64,000 nt of DNA, from the NCBI GenBank assembly GCA_009379845.1, contig WHSZ01000002.1, positions 62,001 through 126,000 of the forward strand. The letters run 5' to 3'. A program made the translations under genes and the position numbers. The notes under the pieces are model-generated. The model searched no databases and was not told the DNA's origin. It saw only the letters and a program-made list of their open reading frames with translations. This stretch comes from Pseudonocardiaceae bacterium. Lineage in GTDB: Bacteria; Actinomycetota; Actinomycetes; Mycobacteriales; Pseudonocardiaceae. Every line of letters begins with the position of its first letter. The stretch's first letter is position 1. Shown piece after piece: positions 1 to 7,507 of the stretch.

Positions 1-194
1 AAAACCGTCGCGCCCGCAACTAGTTTTTTGCGAGCGTGATGTAACACGAACACAAAAACATTGACCGCCCACAGCTAACCACATCTCGGTCCCACCTGAC
101 CACCACACGAAGGAGCCAGATCTGCCGTCGACAAACATACATACACCATGTACGCTTTTAACCGATACCGGTCGATGTGTTCGGAAGGTGCCCG

Positions 195-1073
195 ATGGCC
201 CGAAGCCAGGCGCTCGGCGTTTCCCATTCACTCGAATTGCCACCGGGCACCGTGCGCTATCGGGAACGCGGTAGCGGCCGGCCGGTGGTCTTCGTACACG
301 GATTGCTGGTCAACGCCGATCTCTGGCGAGCCGTTGTGCCCACCGTTGCCGAAGCCGGGTACCGCTGCGTGGCACCGGACTGGCCGCTCGGCTCGCACCA
401 GAAGCCAATGGCGCCCGACGCGGATCTGTCCCCGCCCGCGCTGGCGGCCCTGATCGCGGATTTCCTGGCCGCGCTCGAATTGCGCGACGTCACATTGGTC
501 GCCAACGACACCGGCGGCGCGCTCACCCAGATCCTGATGGCCAACCATCCCGAACGACTCGGTCGCGTGGTGCTGACACCGGCGGACAGTTTCGAGCGGT
601 TCTTACCTCCGATGTTCAACTACCTGCCGAAGCTGGCCGCGCATCCCTGCTCGACCACGCTGCTCGCCGCGGCGCTGCGCTCCCGGATTCTCCAGCGGCT
701 GCCGGTCGCGTACGGGTGGCTGACCAAGAAACCGATCCCCGGCGAATTTCTGGATTCCTACCTTGGACCGAGCCGGCACGACCCCCGCATCCGGCACGAT
801 CTGCGCAAGTTCCTGCGCGGCATACACCGACGGCACACGCTGCGCGCAGCCGAGACGTTGCGGCGCTTCGACAAACCCGTGTTGCTCGCCTGGGCGCCGG
901 AGGATCGACACTTTCCGATCTCGCTCGCTCACCGGCTGGCCGAACTGCTGCCGGACGCGACGATCGCGGAGATACCGGATTCCTACACGTTCGTACCGGA
1001 GGATCAGCCGGACCGACTCGCCACACTGATCACCGAATTCGCCAATCTCGCGGCGCCGAGCGCGGCAGGCTGA
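195..1073 (+). CDS. alpha/beta hydrolase, haloalkane dehalogenase-like
   Basis: A 292-residue alpha/beta hydrolase fold protein. The oxyanion HG motif is at residues 35-36 (VFVHGLL). The nucleophile elbow reads LVANDTGG, so the nucleophile position is Asp105 rather than Ser, as in haloalkane dehalogenases. The C-terminal element that normally carries the catalytic His reads DSYTFVPEDQP, with Tyr264 near the expected place, so the triad looks incomplete and true dehalogenase activity is doubtful. I chose ATG 195 because GGAAGG at 183-188 sits six bases upstream; an in-frame GTG at 177 is the alternative. The TetR gene follows after two bases, so the pair is probably one transcript. The substrate is unknown. 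Confidence 0.8.
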   Translation: MARSQALGVSHSLELPPGTVRYRERGSGRPVVFVHGLLVNADLWRAVVPTVAEAGYRCVAPDWPLGSHQKPMAPDADLSPPALAALIADFLAALELRDVTLVANDTGGALTQILMANHPERLGRVVLTPADSFERFLPPMFNYLPKLAAHPCSTTLLAAALRSRILQRLPVAYGWLTKKPIPGEFLDSYLGPSRHDPRIRHDLRKFLRGIHRRHTLRAAETLRRFDKPVLLAWAPEDRHFPISLAHRLAELLPDATIAEIPDSYTFVPEDQPDRLATLITEFANLAAPSAAG

Positions 1074-1075
1074 GC

Positions 1076-1672
1076 GTGCCGGCAACCCAGCAAGAGCGGT
1101 CCCGAAACACCAGGGAAGCGCTGCTGTCCGCGGGGCGACGGTTGTTCGGCGAGCGGGGATACCCGCACGTCGCCGCGGACGAGATCGTCGCCGCGGCCGG
1201 CGTGACCCGAGGTGCGCTCTACCACCACTACGACGGCAAGCACGGATTGTTCCGCGCCGTGCTCGAACGTCTGGAGGGCGAGATCACCGCGGACGTTCGC
1301 GGCGCCGTCGATGCCGCACCCGACGTGGTAGCCGGCGCGCTCGCCGGTGTCGGCGCCTTCCTGGATACCTGCCAGCGCCCGGAAGTTCTGCGCATCGCGC
1401 TCACCGACGCACCCGCGGTACTCGGCTGGAGCACCTGGCGGGCGATCGAGGCCGAGCACGGGCTGGGGCTGATCACGGAGCTACTCGAACGCGCCTCGGC
1501 AGGCGGCGCGATCACCGTGGAACGCGTCGACGTGTTCGCCCAACTCTTGCTGAGCGCGCTGATCGAGGCGGCGCTGCTGATCGCGAACGCCACCGATGTC
1601 GAGCGGACGAGGCAGGACGTGGAGAGTTCGCTCGGCACGCTGCTGTCCGGCTTGCTCGTCGACAACGGGTGA
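1076..1672 (+). CDS. TetR/AcrR family transcriptional regulator
   Basis: A 198-residue TetR-type repressor. The N-terminal helix-turn-helix spans roughly residues 10-55, with the typical run AADEIVAAAGVTRGALYHHY and the following K-x-x-L-F. The C-terminal ligand-binding half resembles the group often annotated as a TetR with a tetracyclin-repressor-like C-terminal domain. It starts at GTG 1076, two bases after the hydrolase stop, so it is probably translationally coupled to that gene and may regulate it. The ligand is not predictable. The next gene follows after 18 bases, so this may be a three-gene transcript. Confidence 0.88.
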   Translation: MPATQQERSRNTREALLSAGRRLFGERGYPHVAADEIVAAAGVTRGALYHHYDGKHGLFRAVLERLEGEITADVRGAVDAAPDVVAGALAGVGAFLDTCQRPEVLRIALTDAPAVLGWSTWRAIEAEHGLGLITELLERASAGGAITVERVDVFAQLLLSALIEAALLIANATDVERTRQDVESSLGTLLSGLLVDNG

Positions 1673-1690
1673 GGTACTACGATCGCTGCT

Positions 1691-2389
1691 ATGCCAACCA
1701 TCGAATGCGCCGTGTGGTTCTCCGGGCCGATGGCGCTCACCGAGAACCGGTTGGCTCTGCTGGACGGCACCGAGCTGGAACGCCTGCACGCCTACCGCCG
1801 CGAGCCGGATCGGCAACGTTTCCTCACCGGCAGGGTGCTGACCAAGACCGTGCTCGCCGGCAGGCTCGAGCGCGCGCCCGAGAAGATCCAGCTGGACAGC
1901 GGTTGCCCTGAGTGCGGCCGGCCGCACGGAGCGCCGCGACTGCTCGAGGAAGGCGCGCCGGTGTTCTCCATCTCGCATTCCGGCGACCGCGTCGCGCTCG
2001 CGATCACCGACGGCACCCCGGTTGGGGTGGATGTCGAGCAGGTCGCCGCGACGGTGCAAGACGGTATGCACCGGCATGTGCTCAACGCGGCCGAGCAACT
2101 GGTCATGGACCAGCTGCCGGCGAACGAACAGGTCAGCGCGTTTTTCACTTACTGGACACGGAAAGAGGCGCTGGTCAAGGCCTGCCGGCGAGGAATCGCG
2201 CTACCGATGCCACAGCTGACCGTGACCGGGCCCGGTGAGTCCGCGCGGTTGCTTTCCTCCGAATCCCCCGACCTGGACCCGGCGCGCACCGGGATGCGTG
2301 ATCTCGAACCGGGTGAGCACTACCGGGCCAGCGTCGCCGCGCTCACCGGCGAATCGTTGCGAGTCACCACCCACTGGTTCACCGAATAG
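1691..2389 (+). CDS. 4'-phosphopantetheinyl transferase, Sfp type
   Basis: A 232-residue Sfp-type phosphopantetheinyl transferase, which moves the phosphopantetheine arm of CoA onto carrier proteins of NRPS, PKS or fatty acid synthases. The diagnostic motifs are present: the Mg-binding VGVDVEQ segment (Asp-x-Glu) near the middle and WTRKEALVKA after it, plus the ISHSGDRVALAI strand. An N-terminal CPECGRPHG segment, common in actinobacterial members, precedes the core. It is convergent with an isochorismate synthase gene, which fits carrier-protein activation for a catecholate-type siderophore or another NRPS product, but no synthetase lies in the window. The carrier specificity is inference. 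Confidence 0.9.
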   Translation: MPTIECAVWFSGPMALTENRLALLDGTELERLHAYRREPDRQRFLTGRVLTKTVLAGRLERAPEKIQLDSGCPECGRPHGAPRLLEEGAPVFSISHSGDRVALAITDGTPVGVDVEQVAATVQDGMHRHVLNAAEQLVMDQLPANEQVSAFFTYWTRKEALVKACRRGIALPMPQLTVTGPGESARLLSSESPDLDPARTGMRDLEPGEHYRASVAALTGESLRVTTHWFTE

Positions 2390-2390
2390 T

Positions 2391-2408
2391 CCACAATGGA
2401 CATTGTGG
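2391..2408. terminator. convergent hairpin between PPTase and isochorismate synthase
   Basis: Perfect 8-bp inverted repeat CCACAATG / CATTGTGG with a two-base spacer. It fills the 20-bp gap between two converging stop codons. There is no T-tract, so it is a plausible but unproven bidirectional terminator. Confidence 0.4.
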
Positions 2409-2409
2409 C

Positions 2410-3600
2410 TCACAGCTCGAGATCCAGCCCCATCGCTCGCAGCAATGTCTGGAACTTGGCCGAGGTCTCAGCCAGCTCCAAGTCGGGCTCCGAGCCTTCC
2501 ACGATGCCCGCCCCAGCGAACAATCGCAGCGCGCGGTCTTCCACGTCGGCACAGCGGATCGCGATCGCCCACTGACCATCGCCTGCCGCGTCACACCAGC
2601 CGACGATCCCGGCGTAATAGTTGCGGTCGAACGGTTCCAGCTGCTCGATCGCTTCGCGTGCGGCCTGCCGCGGCGTTCCGCAGATCGCCGGCGTCGGGTG
2701 CAGCCGGGTGGCCAACGTCAGCGCGGAGACATCCGGATCGATCAGCTCGCCGGTGACCCTGGTGCCGAGATGCCACATGGTTGACGTCGAGGTCAGCGAC
2801 GGCTCCGCTGGCACAGCGAGATTCCGGCAGAACGGGCCGAGGATTTCCGTGACGGCGTCGATCACCAGGGCGTGCTCCACCTGATCCTTGGCGGAATCCA
2901 GCAGGCTCTCCGCGTTCGCCCGATCGGTCGCCGGATCGGGCGAGCGGGGCGCGGATCCGGCGAGCGGATGCGAGATCACGTCCGTTCCGGTGCGGGAGAG
3001 CAACAGCTCAGGGCTGGACCCGATCAGCGTGCGCTGTGCATCGCCCGCGCGCGGTGGCAGATCGGCCGCGAACGTGTAGCCGTGCGCGTTGTCCTTCACC
3101 AGATTGGACAGGATTCCTTCGGCACCAATGGTTTCCGCGAAGGTCAGCTGCAGCGCCCTTGCCAGCACGACCTTGCGCAACTCGCCGGCCCGCAGGCTGC
3201 GCACCGCCTCCGCGACGCTCGCCAGGTAGCCCTCCGGCTCCGGCACCGGCGAAACACCGAGACACGGTTCCAGCGCCCGATTCGGCAACGCGGCCGCGGA
3301 CGGATGGACCGGGCCCGCGAAGTGCACGTACTGGGGCAGCATGATCCGGGCCGGCACGGCACCGTTCGTCGTGTCGTACGGCAATACACCGACCGCGACC
3401 GGCGCTCGCCGTTTGGCGAGCGCGGCGTCCACCTGCGCGACCAGCCGCTCGGGATCGGCCTGGCTGAGCACGTCCGCGGCGTCGTAGCCGAGCACGGTCT
3501 GCGTCCCCGATGCGAAGAAGAAGTCGCCACGCCGGTAGCCGTCGAGCAACCGCACGCCTTCGCTGACCAGCCCGAGCGCACCGTCACGTGTCACCGTCAA
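2410..3600 (-). CDS. isochorismate synthase (chorismate-binding family)
   Basis: A 396-residue chorismate-binding enzyme that converts chorismate to isochorismate, the first step towards 2,3-dihydroxybenzoate or salicylate siderophores, or towards menaquinone. Visible motifs are RKVVLAR (chorismate-site Lys region, about residue 140), HPLAGSAPR, STMWHLGTRVTGEL, LHPTPAICGTP and the C-terminal GAGIVEGSEPDLELAETSAKF region with the Mg-binding Glu residues. The length matches EntC/DhbC/MenF. The start is TTG 3600, supported by GAGG about eight bases upstream; GTG 3594 is possible. No IdeR box was seen in its upstream region. Whether it serves siderophore or menaquinone synthesis cannot be settled here, so no symbol is given. 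Confidence 0.9.
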   Translation of the reverse strand: MTVTRDGALGLVSEGVRLLDGYRRGDFFFASGTQTVLGYDAADVLSQADPERLVAQVDAALAKRRAPVAVGVLPYDTTNGAVPARIMLPQYVHFAGPVHPSAAALPNRALEPCLGVSPVPEPEGYLASVAEAVRSLRAGELRKVVLARALQLTFAETIGAEGILSNLVKDNAHGYTFAADLPPRAGDAQRTLIGSSPELLLSRTGTDVISHPLAGSAPRSPDPATDRANAESLLDSAKDQVEHALVIDAVTEILGPFCRNLAVPAEPSLTSTSTMWHLGTRVTGELIDPDVSALTLATRLHPTPAICGTPRQAAREAIEQLEPFDRNYYAGIVGWCDAAGDGQWAIAIRCADVEDRALRLFAGAGIVEGSEPDLELAETSAKFQTLLRAMGLDLEL

Positions 3601-4188
3601 CTCAGCACCTCTGCTCTACCGCGCCGCTCGGCCGTACTCGCAATCTTTACGCCCCTGACTCGGCTACCCGTGTACTCGAGTGTCGGCTATGGCGGCGATC
3701 ACTTACACAGCGGCTCGGTGTTTGCCCGGTTGACCACCCGACCGTTACCCGGACTCGCGACGCCCTACCCGGCGACATCGACTACCGCTTGTAATAACCG
3801 ACGTAACGCGCTGATGGCCATATGCAGAGTCGTTACCAGGAAAAATTCACCATATTCCCCTGAAAGGGTTAACTTCGATAAACCCTTCGACCAGGCGAAA
3901 TAGGCCATCCGCCCTGGTGGCACCGGTTACCCGCAGTACGCGGACGGGCTTGATCGCACGTGACTCAGTCGGCAAGATTGCCCAGCGCTAGCGGGCCCAG
4001 CCGGAAACGGGAGCCAGCCGACCGATCCGTGGGGCCGCTGGCGTCGGGGTGTCACCACCGCTGGAGTCGGGTGCCGGCAGGTGACATGAGCTCGCCTGAT
4101 GGGGTGTTAATCCGTGGCCGCGCGCCACGGGGGCGAGCTCACATCACGGACCACCAGCTCTAGCGGGCCGACGGCCTGCTTGTCCTGA
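3601..4188. other. 588-bp divergent intergenic region with structured leader
   Basis: No supported gene. It separates the divergent isochorismate synthase and L,D-transpeptidase genes. The left part has an AT-rich stem-loop near 3865-3888 (AAGGGTT / AACCCTT). The right 260 bp is G/C-rich and repeatedly self-complementary, including a large nested hairpin at 4081-4147 about 40 bp before the transpeptidase start. It probably holds divergent promoters and a long 5' leader. Confidence 0.6.
4081..4147 (+). promoter_or_regulatory. nested hairpin in the L,D-transpeptidase leader
   Basis: The outer arms 4081-4096 (GTGACATGAGCTCGCC) and 4132-4147 (GGCGAGCTCACATCAC) pair at 14 of 16 positions. Inside is a second hairpin, CCGTGG (4112-4117) with CCACGG (4125-4130) around a seven-base loop. 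The element ends about 40 bp before the coding start and could act as an attenuator, riboswitch expression platform or protein site. GGGAGCC near 4010 and GGGGTG near 4046 upstream recall parts of the c-di-AMP riboswitch, but its conserved 3' segment is not recognisable. Confidence 0.45.
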
Positions 4189-5055
4189 ATGGAGTACGAG
4201 ACACCCTTCATGAGCAAGTCAACATCGGGTGGCACCCGTGGTTCGCGCACGGTGCGCCGCAGGCATCCGCGTCCCGGCCGGCTGATCGGGCTCGCCGCAG
4301 CCATAGCCGTACTGGTTTGCGGATGCGCGGACGACACCGGCGCCGGCCCGTCCGGGAGCCAGGAAGATCAGGTCGCCCCAATAGCCAAGGAAGAGCTGCT
4401 GAAGCTTCCCGAGGCGACCACTTTCGGGAAGATCCCCAACGCACCGAAGGATCCGGCGCCACAGTCGGAATCCACCGGGAAAGTCGTTCGGGTGCATGAC
4501 GAAGTGCCCGTCTACGCGGCAAAGGGGGGCAAACCCATCGCGCGGATGCCCACAAAGCAACTCGGCTCCCCCACCTGGCTCGCCGTGATCGACAAGCTGG
4601 ACGGCTGGTATCAGGTTCTCCTTCCGTCTCGCCCCAACCAATCCACCGGTTGGCTACGGGAGAGCGACGGCAAGCTGGAAGAAGCCACCAACGATTACCT
4701 GATCAAGATCAACCTGGCGGACTTCCGGCTCAGCGTCTCTGAAAACGGCAAGGAGCTCGGGAACTGGGAAATCGGCATCGGGAAGGACAACTTCCCCACG
4801 CCGACCGGACGCACGGCGATCATCTCGTCACTCGAGGAGACCGTGCAGGACTACAGCCCGATCATCCTGCCGCTAGGGGCGCATTCGGACGCACACAGCA
4901 CCTTCGGCGGAGGGCCGGGCACGGTAGGAATCCACGGCTGGCCGGACGACAGCGTGCTGGGCACCAAAACGAGCGACGGATGCGTCCGGGTCCCGAAGGG
5001 CGCGCTCGATCTGCTCAGTACGTTGCCGCTCGGCACCGTCGTCATCATCAGCTGA
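4189..5055 (+). CDS. lipoprotein L,D-transpeptidase (YkuD) with SH3-like domain
   Basis: A 288-residue exported cell-wall enzyme that forms 3-3 peptidoglycan crosslinks or attaches peptides. An Arg-rich N-terminus and a hydrophobic stretch end in the lipobox LVCGC, giving lipidated Cys46. Residues about 90-155 form an SH3-like segment (VVRVHDEVPVYA to TGWLRES). The C-terminal YkuD domain has the catalytic signature with His249 (IHGW) and Cys265 in SDGCVRV. ATG 4189 is the longest start; ATG 4210 (MSKSTSGG) is also possible and neither has a strong Shine-Dalgarno. It stands alone, behind an unusually long structured leader, which suggests post-transcriptional control. Confidence in the family is high. 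Confidence 0.93.
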   Translation: MEYETPFMSKSTSGGTRGSRTVRRRHPRPGRLIGLAAAIAVLVCGCADDTGAGPSGSQEDQVAPIAKEELLKLPEATTFGKIPNAPKDPAPQSESTGKVVRVHDEVPVYAAKGGKPIARMPTKQLGSPTWLAVIDKLDGWYQVLLPSRPNQSTGWLRESDGKLEEATNDYLIKINLADFRLSVSENGKELGNWEIGIGKDNFPTPTGRTAIISSLEETVQDYSPIILPLGAHSDAHSTFGGGPGTVGIHGWPDDSVLGTKTSDGCVRVPKGALDLLSTLPLGTVVIIS

Positions 5056-5130
5056 CCACACGGTTCTCTTGCCTACCCGTCCTGTTCGGACGGTGAGTCA
5101 CCGGAACCTGATTCGAGAAAGGAACCAAAC

Positions 5131-5832
5131 TTGTCCGCACGGAGAGCCGCTTACGCGGTCGGCGGTGCAGCCGTTGCCGCGTTGACCGCGGTCGGCCTGA
5201 CACTGTCCCCGGCAACCGCCGGCGCCAGTGGTGACACACTCAGCACCGCGTACGCCATCGGTGCGTCCGGGCTACTGGACGTGGCGAAGACGCCGTACCT
5301 GGACAGCAGCAACGGTTTCCAGGAGAAGTCCCTTGCCAACCTGGACGTTCCCGAGAACTTGTTGAGCACCGGCGTGCTCAACTCCTCGGTGGATGAGGGC
5401 AGCGCCTCCTCGAGCGTCGCCGACCTCAAGGTGAGCCTGGCGCAGATCCTGGACAACGACATGCTGGGGCTGACGGCATCGCTCATCAAGGCCACCTGCG
5501 AGGAGGGCGAGGGCTCCGCAGCGCTTGCCGACGCCAAGATCGCCGGCAAGGACCTCGACGTGTCCCCGCCGCCGAACACCGGCGTGGAGGTTCCCGGCCT
5601 AGGTGGCGTGGTGCTGAACAAGCAGGAGAAGAACGAGGACGGTTCGCTCAGCGTCACCGCGCTGCACATCGACCTCGGCGGCCAGCAAACCATCGACATC
5701 GCCAACGCCAGCTGTGGGATGAGCGAGGACGACGCGCCAAAGCCCCCTGGTGACGGGGACGACGGTGGCGACGACGGCGGCAAGGCTCCGCGTCCCACTC
5801 CGGTGGCCGGCCACCACCCGGTAACCGGCTGA
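5131..5832 (+). CDS. secreted choice-of-anchor P family protein
   Basis: A 233-residue exported protein with a Sec signal peptide (positive MSARRAAYAVGG, hydrophobic core, cleavage after PATAGA around residue 32). The body, with conserved DSSNGFQEKSLANLDVP, KATCEEGEG and IANASCGM segments and two Cys likely to form a disulfide, matches the actinobacterial family called choice-of-anchor P. The tail is Pro/Asp/Gly-rich and ends GHHPVTG, like the start of an LPxTG sorting signal, but no membrane anchor or basic tail follows, so the protein is probably released. TTG 5131 is preceded by AAGGA. It follows the transpeptidase by 75 bp. The function is unknown. Confidence 0.75.
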   Translation: MSARRAAYAVGGAAVAALTAVGLTLSPATAGASGDTLSTAYAIGASGLLDVAKTPYLDSSNGFQEKSLANLDVPENLLSTGVLNSSVDEGSASSSVADLKVSLAQILDNDMLGLTASLIKATCEEGEGSAALADAKIAGKDLDVSPPPNTGVEVPGLGGVVLNKQEKNEDGSLSVTALHIDLGGQQTIDIANASCGMSEDDAPKPPGDGDDGGDDGGKAPRPTPVAGHHPVTG

Positions 5833-5978
5833 CGGAAAGGCCCAGCGAAGGGGCGTGCGGTCCACGGGCCGCGCGCCCCTTCGCGCTTCCGCCTTATTGC
5901 GGATTAGTGGTCGCGCCGGCCGCACCACTAGCCCGACGACGGGGCCGACGGGCTAGTGATTTGACGAATCTGAGGTCG

Positions 5979-6290
5979 TTACTTGAGGGCGTCGATGAGC
6001 GCTTGGCGCTGACGATCGCCAAGTCCGGCCGCCCGGCGTTCCGGGTCGATGCCGGCCTGCTCGAGCAACGCGGCAACCTTCACCGCACCGAGGCCGGGTA
6101 CGGCCTTCAGCAGCGCGGTCACCTTCGTCTTACCGATGGTCTTGTCTTCCTTCGCTTTGTTGAGCACCTTGTCGATGCTCTGCTTGCCGGACTTGATCGA
6201 CGCAAGCAGCTCGGAACGTGCTTTGCGAGCCTCGGCCGCTTTGGCAAGAGCCTCCGCACGCTGCTCCGGAGTCAACGTAGGCAGAGCCAA
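5979..6290 (-). CDS. mIHF-type integration host factor, actinobacterial
   Basis: A 103-residue nucleoid-associated DNA-binding protein of the actinobacterial mIHF family, unrelated in sequence to HU/IHF. The N-terminal LALPTLTPEQRAEALAKAAEARKAR helix, the TKVTALLKAVPGLGAVKVAALLEQ helix-two-turn-helix core and the RRAAGLGDRQRQALIDAL end are family hallmarks. I chose TTG 6290 because the family begins with this ALPTLT stretch and AAGAAGG lies upstream; the longer frame to 6353 is unlikely. The usual neighbour gmk is absent, so this looks like a second, free-standing paralogue. DNA binding is known for the family; the role of this copy is inference. Confidence 0.9.
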   Translation of the reverse strand: MALPTLTPEQRAEALAKAAEARKARSELLASIKSGKQSIDKVLNKAKEDKTIGKTKVTALLKAVPGLGAVKVAALLEQAGIDPERRAAGLGDRQRQALIDALK

Positions 6291-6447
6291 CGTGGTGATC
6301 CCTTCTTCTTCGGCGTTCGCGATGGGCGATAACCGCCACGGTTCTACTACCAACTTCGCACATCATGCGCTTGCCGGCACCGTGACCGCCTCGCGCTACG
6401 CCACCAGTAAACGATAACGAGCGGCTGACGGTAGCACCGACACGCAG

Positions 6448-7380
6448 TTATTTCTCGTCATTCTGTCCAATCCCAACCGCTTCGAGCGACGTCAGCGGGG
6501 GCGAAATCGGCACGTCGTGCAGCAAACTCGCGAGTATTTCCACGCCGCGTACCACTCTCGGTCCCGGTCGGTTGAAGTACGCGGGCCCATCCATCACCCA
6601 CACGCGTCCCTGCTGTACCGCCCGCAACTCCTGCCACACCGGATGACCCGTGAGCAAGGAGAGCTCCTCGAACGTGCGGGCCGGCGCGAACCCGCACGGC
6701 TGCACCGAAATCGCCTCGGGATCAGCCGAGGCCAGCGCCTGCCACGTCATCGGCGCGGTGTGCTCGCCCGGCAGGGCGAGCAGCGGCGTGCCACCCGCCA
6801 CGGCGATCTGCTCTGGCACCCAGTGACCGGCCGGCCACAGCGGGTCAAGCCACTCGAGTGCGGCGACCCTCGGCCGGGCCCTGTCCGCGACCGCGCAGCG
6901 CACCGCCTCCAGCCGCGCGCGCAACTCGGCCACCCTGCCGCGGGCCAGCTCGGCACGTCCCAGCAGCTCACCGACCCGCAACAGGCAGTCCAGCACCCCG
7001 TCGAGCGTTCCCGGCTCCAGGCTGACCACGGTGGGCCCGGCGCCCGCGTCCAGCACCCGTAGCGCATCGGAGACCCGCCGGTAGGACACCGCGCACACCT
7101 CGCACAGGTCCTGCGTGAGCACCAGATCGGGGTGCAGTTCGGCAAGCGCCGCGGCGTCCAGCTGGTACAGCCCCGAGCCGCGGTGCGCACCGCCGACCGC
7201 GTCCGAGATCTCCCGCGAGCTCATCCCGTCCGCGTCGACCGAGCTACCCGTCAACACCGGAACGCCGGCAACCTCGTCCGGCGGCCAGTCGCATTCGTGG
7301 GTGCGCCCGACCAACATCGGCAACGCGTCGAGCACCGCGAGCACGTCCGTGGCGGCCGGCAACAGCGACACAACCCGCAC
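6448..7380 (-). CDS. BtuF-like cobalamin-binding/periplasmic-binding fold protein
   Basis: A 310-residue class III substrate-binding fold protein of the BtuF/FecB superfamily. It opens [20 protein letters not shown], then has SHECDWP-type ([11 protein letters not shown]) and [15 protein letters not shown] motifs typical of the cobalamin-binding proteins that lack a signal peptide. No signal or lipobox is visible, so it is probably cytoplasmic, unlike true ABC binding proteins. No permease or ATPase gene adjoins it. The start is GTG 7380 with no clear Shine-Dalgarno. The cobalamin ligand is inferred from the family name only. Confidence 0.75.
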   Translation of the reverse strand: MRVVSLLPAATDVLAVLDALPMLVGRTHECDWPPDEVAGVPVLTGSSVDADGMSSREISDAVGGAHRGSGLYQLDAAALAELHPDLVLTQDLCEVCAVSYRRVSDALRVLDAGAGPTVVSLEPGTLDGVLDCLLRVGELLGRAELARGRVAELRARLEAVRCAVADRARPRVAALEWLDPLWPAGHWVPEQIAVAGGTPLLALPGEHTAPMTWQALASADPEAISVQPCGFAPARTFEELSLLTGHPVWQELRAVQQGRVWVMDGPAYFNRPGPRVVRGVEILASLLHDVPISPPLTSLEAVGIGQNDEK

Positions 7381-7507
7381 AACGCCAAGGTTACGAGGCG
7401 CGGCACTTCGCCCATCCCGCTAGGCCGGCCCCGCCACTAAGGTCGGGCGTAACGCGGTTCACAATCGCACGAGTTCCGCACCCAGCGCTGATCGACCAGG
7501 AGTCGCC

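Noticed and set aside
3990-4110. Assignment as a c-di-AMP riboswitch
   Set aside because: Only two short pieces (GGGAGCC, GGGGTG) match. The conserved 3' core CAGCTAACCTCG of the class is not found, so I only mention it as a possibility.
3960-4163. 67-codon plus-strand frame before the L,D-transpeptidase
   Set aside because: It overlaps the nested hairpin, has no ribosome site and no recognisable domain. It is better explained as a structured leader.
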